Assembly (NCBI RefSeq): GCF_902705885.1
Contig: NZ_CACSIP010000021.1
Coordinates: 1 to 61,663 of the forward strand
DNA length: 61,663 nt
Direction of reading: 5' to 3'
Origin: Mycolicibacterium austroafricanum
GTDB taxonomy: Bacteria; Actinomycetota; Actinomycetes; Mycobacteriales; Mycobacteriaceae
This document shows, one piece after another, positions 54,984 through 61,663 of this stretch (positions within the stretch are counted from its first letter, which is position 1; each line of letters starts with the position of its first letter). Under the pieces are notes generated by a model. That model did no database searches. It was not told the DNA's origin and saw nothing but the letters and a program-made list of their open reading frames with translations. Position numbers and translations under genes: made by a program.

Positions 54984-56777
54984 TTAGTGGGTCTCTTCGC
55001 GCGTCTGGATCCCGGAGCTGGCCAGGATGCCCGTGATGGCGTCGTCCATGTCGGGCGCGGTCACGGTACGGAGCAGGTTCAGGTCGGCCGTGGCGAGGTC
55101 GATCGAGGTGTCAGAGGCCACTCGGGCCTTCATCTTCTCCACTGCCTCACTGATGACGTTGCGGACGTAGCGGCCGTTGCCGGCGATGTCGATCAGGCTT
55201 TCGTTGGGGTCCTCGGGGTTGTTGGTCGAGGTGGCGGTGAGCCAGTGCGTGATGTGTTGAAAAGACCCAATGGCGTTGGGGTCGACCAGGACGCGGTAGT
55301 TCTCGGCGAACTTGGCCGCGATCTGCGCCAGCTCCTCGGCGCTGTAGGAGCTGAATTCCAGCTGGGTGGGAAACCGTGAGCGCAGGCCGGGGTTGGCGGA
55401 CAGCAGCCGGTTCATTCCGCCGGCGTATCCGGCCAGCGCGATCATGGTGTCGTCGCGGTGATCTTCGGCGAACTTCATGATGACGTCGAGCGCGATCCGG
55501 CCGAAGTCGCGTTCGTTGTCGGCTTTGTACAGTTCGGGGGCCTCGTCGACGAAGAGGACGCGGCCGCGGGCGCGGTCGAGAATAGCGCCGGTTTTGGCCT
55601 CGGTCTCGCCGATCACCCCGCCGACGAGATCCTTGCGCGAGACCTCGATGAACTCCGGGGATCTGAGGATGCCCAGGCCGAAATACATCTTGCCCATGAC
55701 GCGGGCGATGGAGGTTTTCGCCGTTCCTGGCGGTCCAACGAGCGTCATGTGCAGGGCGTTGCGCTGGCCGACGCCCTCGCCGCGCGCCGCCATCGCCCGG
55801 TCATAGACCTGCACGTACTTCAATTTGTTGATGTGGGCTTTGACGCGGCCCAGTCCGATGAAGGACTGCAGATCGTGCTCGGCTTCCTCGAGGACGGCTT
55901 GCGCGGCCTTGGCTTGTTCGACCTCGCGCAGCTCGTCGGTGCTCGGGCCGGACTTCGGGTCCCAGCGGCTTGTCCGGGCGGCGATGGCCTCAGCGGTGGT
56001 GACCACAGGTCCGTAGGTGGCATCTGCCAGCGCGGCGTTGGCCTCTGGAAGCAGCCGCCCGCCGATGGCGGCCTTGCCCAGCTCTGCGCGCGCATCGGTC
56101 TCGCGGCCCAGCAAGCGCAACGCCAATCCACGGTAGAGCGCGGCGTAGGCCGCGGCCTGGGGGCTGACCTGGCTCGCCGGTATGCCGCTGAGCAGGCTCA
56201 CGGCGGCGTCGAACTGTCCCAGGCCCACGTGGGCGATGCCGGCCATCAGGTCGGTGGCGGAATCGACCACCGGGGAGGCCCCCGAAACGGGGCGTGCCGC
56301 CCAGTCCAGGACATCGGTCCAGCGTTGGGTGACGTAGTGCAGGGTGACGCCCAAGCATCGCCACATCGTGGACTGGTGGGGCTCTGTGGAGGTGTCGTAG
56401 GACTCCAGGAGCTTCTCAGCGTCGTCGTAGTCGCCTTCGGTGAGCAGGGCCGCGACGTAGGCCAGCGCGATCGAGGCGGGCGTGTGCGGGAAAACTTCGA
56501 TGAAGCCCGGCGACGGTACGGACATGTCTAGGGCGGTGTCCTGCAGGCCCAGGCGGCGGGTCTCGCGGTGCACCGTAGCGCTGGTCTCGTGGGCGTGGCG
56601 CAGGGTCTCACTGGAGTGGTCGCCGGTGGCCACCAGGCCCAGCCAGGCATCGCACATCCCTGGTTCCATGCTGACGGCCCGGCGGAACCGGTCGCGGGCC
56701 GTGGTGGGGTCAGCCGGATTGCCGAGCAAGCCCAGCGCATCTAATCCAGCGTCGAGGTAGTCACGCGCAGAACTCAT
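54984..56777 (-). CDS. eccA: EccA-type AAA+ ATPase of type VII secretion
   Basis: This 597-residue protein has a TPR-like helical N-terminal half (repeated A-x-A-Y-x-A-L-x-x-x-G segments), followed by a CbxX/CfxQ AAA+ domain: Walker A GPPGTAKTSIARV (about residue 347, Ala for the usual Gly before Lys), Walker B RVLFVDEAPEL (about 410), and arginine-finger region GLRSRFPTQLEFSSY. EccA is the cytosolic ATPase of ESX systems and helps PE/PPE and Esx substrates. Length and architecture are those of the family. The rest of an ESX locus is not in the window but would be expected beyond it. Confidence 0.9.
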   Translation of the reverse strand: MSSARDYLDAGLDALGLLGNPADPTTARDRFRRAVSMEPGMCDAWLGLVATGDHSSETLRHAHETSATVHRETRRLGLQDTALDMSVPSPGFIEVFPHTPASIALAYVAALLTEGDYDDAEKLLESYDTSTEPHQSTMWRCLGVTLHYVTQRWTDVLDWAARPVSGASPVVDSATDLMAGIAHVGLGQFDAAVSLLSGIPASQVSPQAAAYAALYRGLALRLLGRETDARAELGKAAIGGRLLPEANAALADATYGPVVTTAEAIAARTSRWDPKSGPSTDELREVEQAKAAQAVLEEAEHDLQSFIGLGRVKAHINKLKYVQVYDRAMAARGEGVGQRNALHMTLVGPPGTAKTSIARVMGKMYFGLGILRSPEFIEVSRKDLVGGVIGETEAKTGAILDRARGRVLFVDEAPELYKADNERDFGRIALDVIMKFAEDHRDDTMIALAGYAGGMNRLLSANPGLRSRFPTQLEFSSYSAEELAQIAAKFAENYRVLVDPNAIGSFQHITHWLTATSTNNPEDPNESLIDIAGNGRYVRNVISEAVEKMKARVASDTSIDLATADLNLLRTVTAPDMDDAITGILASSGIQTREETH

Positions 56778-56780
56778 CGT

Positions 56781-58859
56781 CTATGACCCAATCTCTCGGG
56801 GTGGTCGCGGCGGTCGGGCAGCGCGGGGCTGCGGGTTGTCGTGCTGACGTTGAGCGTCAGGGTCGATTGTCCCTGTCGGCGCGGCGTTCGTGCGCGGTGG
56901 TCGGGGACTGCTGTTGGCTGACTGGGAGCCGGTGCTGCGGCTGGCCATGGTCGCGGCTTGAGCGGGCTCGCGGGCGCCGGCAGGGGTACTGCCCGCGTCG
57001 GGACGTGGTTGTCGCAGCGGTGCCGGCGAGGGCTCGCCGTTCCCTCCGTGTGGCGCAGGCGCGGGCGAGGCCCCGCCGCTGGTGGCGCCCTTCGCGGTCT
57101 TGAGCACGTGTCCGGTGGTTCCCGCGACGCCCGCCGCCTTTGTCGCGGCAGCGACGGGGACGGCGACCTCAGGGGCGGCCACCTTGACCGCAGTCAGCGC
57201 CGCGGTGGTGGCGGCCGACTTGGCAGCGGACTTCGCCGCCGAGTGGTTCGCTCCGTTCCCGCTGGCCCCGGCGGCGTCCGCAGTGGGCTGGGTGCGCGCG
57301 ACGCTCGACGAGCGGGGTTTGAACCACTCCATCCCCGGCGTCGGGCGGGTCTCAGATCCGCTGCCCGAGTCCTCGTCGCCTCCAGCAGCCTCACCGCGCG
57401 CCTGCCGCCGCTCGCGGACACCTCGCACGACCGAGCTGGCCGCCTCTTCGCGGACAGCGCCGGTGCCGGCGTGCCACGCGCTGCTCATCTGGCGGCCGAT
57501 AGTGCCCATGCTGTCGGCGTGGAAGGAGCGGTCGACGAACCGGAAGCCCAGCCACAGCACCCCGGCCGCAACGGCCATGATCAGCACGCGGGGAATGGCG
57601 GTCGCCGTGGATGCGCCGAGGGCATCAGTAGTGAGCACCCACGTCAGCCCGATCGCCGACACCGCCAGGTACACCTCGAACACCATGAGTTGGACTACGT
57701 GCATGAAAAGCTCTGTGCCGCAGTGCTTGGCGAATGCGAGCGCGCGTCCGAAGCCCATCATGCCGAGCAGGAAGGCCGGGCCGACCAGGATGCCGAAGTA
57801 CAGCGATTTGATTCCGACGAGCATCACCGTGAGCCCGACGTAGAAGTAGAAGAACGCCACCACGATCGCCACCACAAGCAGAGCCAGCCCGATAGTGGCG
57901 TCAGAGCCGCCGAGGCGCTGCGCGTAGGCCAGCGCCTGTGGTGCGCCGCAGTTGGTCATCGCGTGGGCGGGACCGGGCCCGTCCACTCCCCCGGCGGCCA
58001 TGGTTGCCGCACTCCAGGCTTGGCGGCATCCGCCGATGTCGTCGACCACCATGCCGAAGTTGAGGACCTGCAGCGGGTGGCGAACCCCGGCGGTCACAAC
58101 GTGGGACATGAGCGCATCGAGCTTGGCGTCCATAGACGCGCCGGACGCGAACGGTGCACCGATCGCGCCTTGTGCGATCTCTAGGCCGGTTCCGCGGCCC
58201 AGGGCCAGCAGCCCGTGTTCGCTATAGAGGTCACCGATGGGGTCGGAGAACACGGTGGCCAGCAGCACTGTGAGGATGATGGCGGTGCCCAGCATCGCCC
58301 AGCCCCGCCCCGGATGCCCGCGCAAAATGTGATAGCCGGCGACGATGACGCAGATGGTGATAGCGATGGGGCCCAACATCATTGAGTCAACCATCGAGGC
58401 GACGGCGTTGTAGAGCGGCAGGGCGAATGTGGCGATGGCGACGAGCCATCCGGTTGAGAGTGCGAACCGCAGGAACCATAGTGCGGCGGCCATGATGAAG
58501 ATGAACGTGCCGGCGATCATGCCCAGCCACCATGAGGCGGTGGCGTTGTCGACGGCGCGCTCCATGGCTGCGGCCATCCACGGCATCCAGGTGCTCGGGT
58601 CGATCATCGACACTTCTTGACCGTTATTGGTCGCAGCCTCGCGCACCGAGACCAGGGACAGGAAGTAGAAGGCGATCGGGACGCCCTCGGTGTCGCGTAG
58701 CCCGGTCCAGCCCAGTGCAGCCGAGCCGCCAGCGGCGACGGCGTTCGGGGCGCACAGCAGCGACATGAACGACAGCGTGTAGGTCAGCGTCATGGCCACC
58801 ACGGTGCGGCGGACCCTGGGATGGTCGGCCAGCCACAAGGTGAGGGCACCGGAGGTCAT
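56781..58859 (-). CDS. VirB6/TrbL-like T4SS membrane protein
   Basis: In this 692-residue protein, about eight to nine membrane helices lie within residues 15-450 (for example MLGPIAITICVIVAGYHIL and GLALLVVAIVVAFFYFYVGLTVMLVGIKSLYF). A long Ala/Pro-rich cytoplasmic tail (residues ~480-692) follows. Multi-spanning inner-membrane channel components of this form accompany VirB4 ATPases in actinobacterial conjugation systems. Its start overlaps the VirB4 stop (58856-58859, ATGA) and eccA follows three bases after its end, tying T4SS and ESX genes into one transcription unit. Confidence 0.82.
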   Translation of the reverse strand: MTSGALTLWLADHPRVRRTVVAMTLTYTLSFMSLLCAPNAVAAGGSAALGWTGLRDTEGVPIAFYFLSLVSVREAATNNGQEVSMIDPSTWMPWMAAAMERAVDNATASWWLGMIAGTFIFIMAAALWFLRFALSTGWLVAIATFALPLYNAVASMVDSMMLGPIAITICVIVAGYHILRGHPGRGWAMLGTAIILTVLLATVFSDPIGDLYSEHGLLALGRGTGLEIAQGAIGAPFASGASMDAKLDALMSHVVTAGVRHPLQVLNFGMVVDDIGGCRQAWSAATMAAGGVDGPGPAHAMTNCGAPQALAYAQRLGGSDATIGLALLVVAIVVAFFYFYVGLTVMLVGIKSLYFGILVGPAFLLGMMGFGRALAFAKHCGTELFMHVVQLMVFEVYLAVSAIGLTWVLTTDALGASTATAIPRVLIMAVAAGVLWLGFRFVDRSFHADSMGTIGRQMSSAWHAGTGAVREEAASSVVRGVRERRQARGEAAGGDEDSGSGSETRPTPGMEWFKPRSSSVARTQPTADAAGASGNGANHSAAKSAAKSAATTAALTAVKVAAPEVAVPVAAATKAAGVAGTTGHVLKTAKGATSGGASPAPAPHGGNGEPSPAPLRQPRPDAGSTPAGAREPAQAATMASRSTGSQSANSSPRPPRTNAAPTGTIDPDAQRQHDNPQPRAARPPRPPREIGS

Positions 58860-61399
58860 GCGAAGACCTCCTCGGGAGGGGTGCTGTCGACGTCGGCGGC
58901 CATCTGCGAGGTGGGAGCGCCCAGGAAGCGGCAGCGCGCCCGGCGGCCACGCTCGTCAACGATGAAGCCCTCCCCCATCCGAGACGGGTGAACCTTGCCG
59001 AAGGCTTCGTCGTCACTGTCCTCGTCGTCGGCTGATATCGCGGGGCTGGTGTCCTCGTAGTAGGACTGGACTACCTCGGGGTACAGCGAGGGATCGACCC
59101 CGGCCCACTCCAGTGTCTTGGTGGCCAGCTCCTCGTTGCGGATCGCGAACAGCCACTTCTGGGTGATGAACTTGTCCCCCATGCGCGCGAAGTCGCGGTA
59201 GTCCTGGGAGATCAACCAGATTCCGGTGGCGTGTTTGCGGCCCTGGCGGGTGATGCGGTGCGCGGCGCGTGCGCCGGCCGGGTAGGCCATCAGCTCCGCG
59301 GCCTCTTCGAAGATCATCGTGGAAAACTGCTCGCGGTGTAGGAACTGGTGGCGCTGAACGGTGTCGATGATCAGTCCGTAGATCGCCATGCCCGCGCGCG
59401 CGCCCTTGGGCAGCTTGTCGTAGAGGTGCGGGTTGAGGATGTCGTCGGCGTCGGGCAGGCCCAGCCGGTGGGTCAGCCACACGGTGGCCAGCGACTGCGA
59501 CGGCGAGTACGGCTCTAGCGTCTCATCGAAGATCGCGCGGGCGCCCGGCTGAGTGGCCCAGGCCTCCAGGCGTGCGAGCAGCATGTCGTTGTTGGCGTCA
59601 GGCTGTGCGCGCAGGTAGCTGATCAGTGAGCGCATCGAGCGGATACCGTTGGCTTGCCGCATCTGCGGGCTCACCAGCAGGGTGAAGCGGTTCTCCATGT
59701 CGCTGTCGGCGGGTACGCCGATCATCGGCAGGATGTGGTCGGCGGCCACCGCGCCGGCCTCTTCGAAATCGAACATGCGCAGCGGATCCAGACTGAACTT
59801 CGAGTCCGCCAGGTCGATGACGCTGGTGTTGGTGACGTTGCGGAACGCTTGCCCCCACTCGCCGTGCGTTCCAGGGTCGAACACGTCGACCTTGCCGCCC
59901 CGGAGCACCACCTCGATACCGGACAGTTTGGCGCGGTTGGACTTTCCTGCGCCGGGATCGCCAATGACGATCAGGCCGGTGTTGCGTTGACGCTGGGCGC
60001 AACCCTCCGGATCGTGCAGGATCAGGCTGCGGCGCAGCGTGTTCTGGTTCTCGGCCAGCGGAGTACCCCGCGAATCGCCGACGCGCGTGGAGATGAGCGG
60101 CGTGAACCGTCCCCACAGATGCGCAGAGGTGGGGTCGCGGAACTCGTCGAGGTGGGCGTTCTTCTCCGCTCCTGGGTTGAATGCCGTCCACAGCTTGGAC
60201 TGTGCGCCACGCCAACGGCTGACGGCGATCTCGGCCTGGTCCAGCTCGTGGCGCACCTGCTTTACCGCGTCCTCGCACATCTCCACGGTGGGACCGCCCA
60301 CCGCGATTAACGTGGCTAGGTCCAGCTCGCGCTCACTCGGGTTGGACTTGATCTGCGCGTTGTACTCGCGGGTGTTCGCCAGCTTGATGTCGAGTTCGTC
60401 GTCCTCTTCGATCATTCGTCCGCGCTGGCGCATCTGGTCCTTGATGTTCTTGGCGGCGCGGGCATTGAGCGCTTCGGCGCGGTCGGGGCTGCGCACCGTG
60501 ACGTGCTGCATCCAGTCGATGGCTGCCTCGGTGTCGACGTTATCGAGGGCATACAGGTACGCGGCTTTGGTGAACCGCAGCCCGGTGTCGGGAAAGTGCG
60601 TGACCGGCAGCAGCGCCTGATAGCTCCACGGTCCTTCGGGGTTGTCGGCGTCGTAGAGGCGCACGATGGGGCGCATGGTGGGCCACCACGACGAGCGCAC
60701 CGCGTTGGCGCCCTCATCGAGGGCGGGTCGCACGAAATCGGCCGCAGTCAACCGGTCCGGCCCGACCGCGGCCGGGGGCATGGGGTCGCGCAGCGCACCG
60801 CGAAAGACGTTGTGCCGCTGCTGCCATTGGATCTGCAGAGGGCTTGCGGGGCGGACGCTGAACTGCTGAGGCAGCGAGGCGACCACCTCGGCGGCCAAGC
60901 GGGCGTAGGCCGCGACCGACTTGTCGGAGTCGACGTCGCGACCGGCTACCCAGTCCTTGGCCTTGGATGCCGCGCCCGCCGGTGAGCGCCCCGCCCGGCC
61001 ACTGCCGACGGGAAACGTCAGCCACCCTCGCCGCCGCTCCTCCAGGAAGACCGGGGTGCCCTCGCGTGCCGCTCTGGGGTTGAACGTGGGTTCCCAGAGG
61101 CGGCAGTGTTCCACCCATCCGGGACGGTGGCTGTGGTTGCCAACGATGTTGCGCATCAGGCGATCCGGGTCGGGGGTATCCAGCAGACCAGATAGCGACC
61201 ATCCGGAAGGCAGAGCCCTGGCGAGGTTGCGGTAGAAGCGGCTGCCGCGTTCGTGAGTGCGCAAGGGGCGCAGCACCAGGGGGAGCCCGTCAATGAGGTA
61301 GTCGGCGTACACGCCGCCGCGCGTGAAGCGCAAGTTCCCGATCACGGCCAGCGGCGGATCGAAAAGGTGGTCAACGCGGGGCTCAGCGTTGCGGGCCAT
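58856..61399 (-). CDS. VirB4-like T4SS ATPase
   Basis: In this 847-residue conjugation ATPase, Walker A is VIGDPGAGKSNRAKLSG near residue 483 and Walker B is STMIFEEAAELMAYPAG near residue 696. GIWLISQDYRDFARMGDKF corresponds to the conserved ISQD/TQ region. The N-terminal ~450 residues are the less conserved VirB4 domain. ATG 61399 chosen because the extension from 61435 overlaps the upstream gene. It would power substrate transfer through the membrane channel with the VirB6-like partner. Confidence 0.88.
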   Translation of the reverse strand: MARNAEPRVDHLFDPPLAVIGNLRFTRGGVYADYLIDGLPLVLRPLRTHERGSRFYRNLARALPSGWSLSGLLDTPDPDRLMRNIVGNHSHRPGWVEHCRLWEPTFNPRAAREGTPVFLEERRRGWLTFPVGSGRAGRSPAGAASKAKDWVAGRDVDSDKSVAAYARLAAEVVASLPQQFSVRPASPLQIQWQQRHNVFRGALRDPMPPAAVGPDRLTAADFVRPALDEGANAVRSSWWPTMRPIVRLYDADNPEGPWSYQALLPVTHFPDTGLRFTKAAYLYALDNVDTEAAIDWMQHVTVRSPDRAEALNARAAKNIKDQMRQRGRMIEEDDELDIKLANTREYNAQIKSNPSERELDLATLIAVGGPTVEMCEDAVKQVRHELDQAEIAVSRWRGAQSKLWTAFNPGAEKNAHLDEFRDPTSAHLWGRFTPLISTRVGDSRGTPLAENQNTLRRSLILHDPEGCAQRQRNTGLIVIGDPGAGKSNRAKLSGIEVVLRGGKVDVFDPGTHGEWGQAFRNVTNTSVIDLADSKFSLDPLRMFDFEEAGAVAADHILPMIGVPADSDMENRFTLLVSPQMRQANGIRSMRSLISYLRAQPDANNDMLLARLEAWATQPGARAIFDETLEPYSPSQSLATVWLTHRLGLPDADDILNPHLYDKLPKGARAGMAIYGLIIDTVQRHQFLHREQFSTMIFEEAAELMAYPAGARAAHRITRQGRKHATGIWLISQDYRDFARMGDKFITQKWLFAIRNEELATKTLEWAGVDPSLYPEVVQSYYEDTSPAISADDEDSDDEAFGKVHPSRMGEGFIVDERGRRARCRFLGAPTSQMAADVDSTPPEEVFA

Positions 61400-61663
61400 G
61401 ATGGCTCTTGGTCTGAGGCGGTGCGGCGCACGCATGCTTGGGCAGGATCGAGGTCAGAGCGAAGCTGGCGCGCGCGGCCAGCGAAGGCCGCCGCTTGGGC
61501 AGCAGCATCCGCAGCGTCACGGTGACCGCCAGAGCCGCCACCGCGGCGGCACCCAGGACCCCGAACCCGGCGTCCTGGTGCGTTCGGAACCACCACAGCG
61601 CCGGCAGCATGATCATGCCGATCGCGATGAGTTCGGCGCTGCGATAGGGGCCGCCGGGCAACC
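61383..61663 (-). CDS. Small T4SS membrane protein, possibly partial
   Basis: The visible 92 residues have two hydrophobic segments (LIAIGMIMLPALWWF and VLGAAAVAALAVTVTLRMLL) followed by a basic tail. Size, two helices and position directly before VirB4 fit the PrgI/SCO-like or TcpE-like small components of Gram-positive T4SS. The 3' end overlaps the VirB4 start by 17 bases. The frame runs to the window edge, so the true start may lie outside. Confidence 0.6.
   Translation of the reverse strand, partial: LPGGPYRSAELIAIGMIMLPALWWFRTHQDAGFGVLGAAAVAALAVTVTLRMLLPKRRPSLAARASFALTSILPKHACAAPPQTKSHHGPQR

Overview
The window is high-GC actinobacterial DNA and looks like part of a large conjugative mycobacterial plasmid. 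The evidence is a MobF relaxase-helicase with a VirD4-type coupling protein, VirB4-like and VirB6-like type IV secretion genes, and an EccA-type AAA+ ATPase of type VII (ESX) secretion beside them. That T4SS plus ESX combination is known from self-transmissible mycobacterial plasmids of the pRAW type. Mycobacterial-type sensors (CmtR-like, P1B-4 ATPase) and a PknA/PknE-like membrane kinase agree with this host range. No replication initiator, rRNA, tRNA or CRISPR array was seen.

Layout. (1) 1-1.85 kb: fragments and genes of an accessory cargo (unknown 3' fragment, HXXEE membrane protein, methyltransferase remnant, isoprenylcysteine-methyltransferase-like protein, ArsR remnant). (2) 1.94-7.8 kb: a three-tyrosine-recombinase unit plus a DUF6262-like gene (RIT/Tn554-like). 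(3) 7.87-24.7 kb: plasmid backbone. It has an orphan Imm61-like gene, small plasmid genes, an XRE regulator, a PP-loop/PAPS-reductase-like gene (frameshifted) divergent from a ParB-like gene, NrdH redoxin, an HNH protein, a candidate oriT, the relaxase and the coupling protein. (4) 24.95-52.87 kb: a 28-kb accessory island. (5) 52.87-61.66 kb: backbone again, with the kinase 5' part, an unknown gene, eccA, a VirB6-like gene, a VirB4-like gene and one partial membrane gene.

The central structural observation is that the island splits a serine/threonine kinase gene. The 5' part lies at 52.87-54.32 kb. Its missing 3' end, coding for the last ~61 residues, lies on the same strand at 24.76-24.96 kb. 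The island's right end carries a second three-recombinase/DUF6262 unit, so it is probably one large RIT/Tn554-like transposon with ~22 kb of cargo. The unit at 1.9-7.8 kb has the same orientation and a related cargo module to its left, so two related elements appear to sit in one plasmid.

Island cargo falls into themes. One is thiol and cytochrome c maturation plus lipoprotein processing: a TlpA-like lipoprotein, Lnt, CcdA, ResB and LspA. Another is metal resistance: a CadC-like sensor with a truncated P1B ATPase, and the overlapping operon CmtR-like/P1B-4 ATPase/LspA/CadD. A third is reactive-sulfur detoxification like the staphylococcal cst operon: SQR-like oxidoreductase, rhodanese, CstR-like repressor, TauE exporter and a CstB-like persulfide dioxygenase, with three identical-architecture operators TATACC-N6-GGTATA. 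The rest is a lipid/methylation group: sterol-desaturase-like, AraC regulator, SAM methyltransferase, isoprenylcysteine methyltransferase and a cyclase-YHS fusion.

In the backbone, four promoters (9.16, 10.44 and both sides of 11.73 kb) share a 17-bp element whose TATAGR core sits 24-36 bp before the start codon each time. This suggests a small plasmid regulon, perhaps governed by the XRE protein encoded in its middle.
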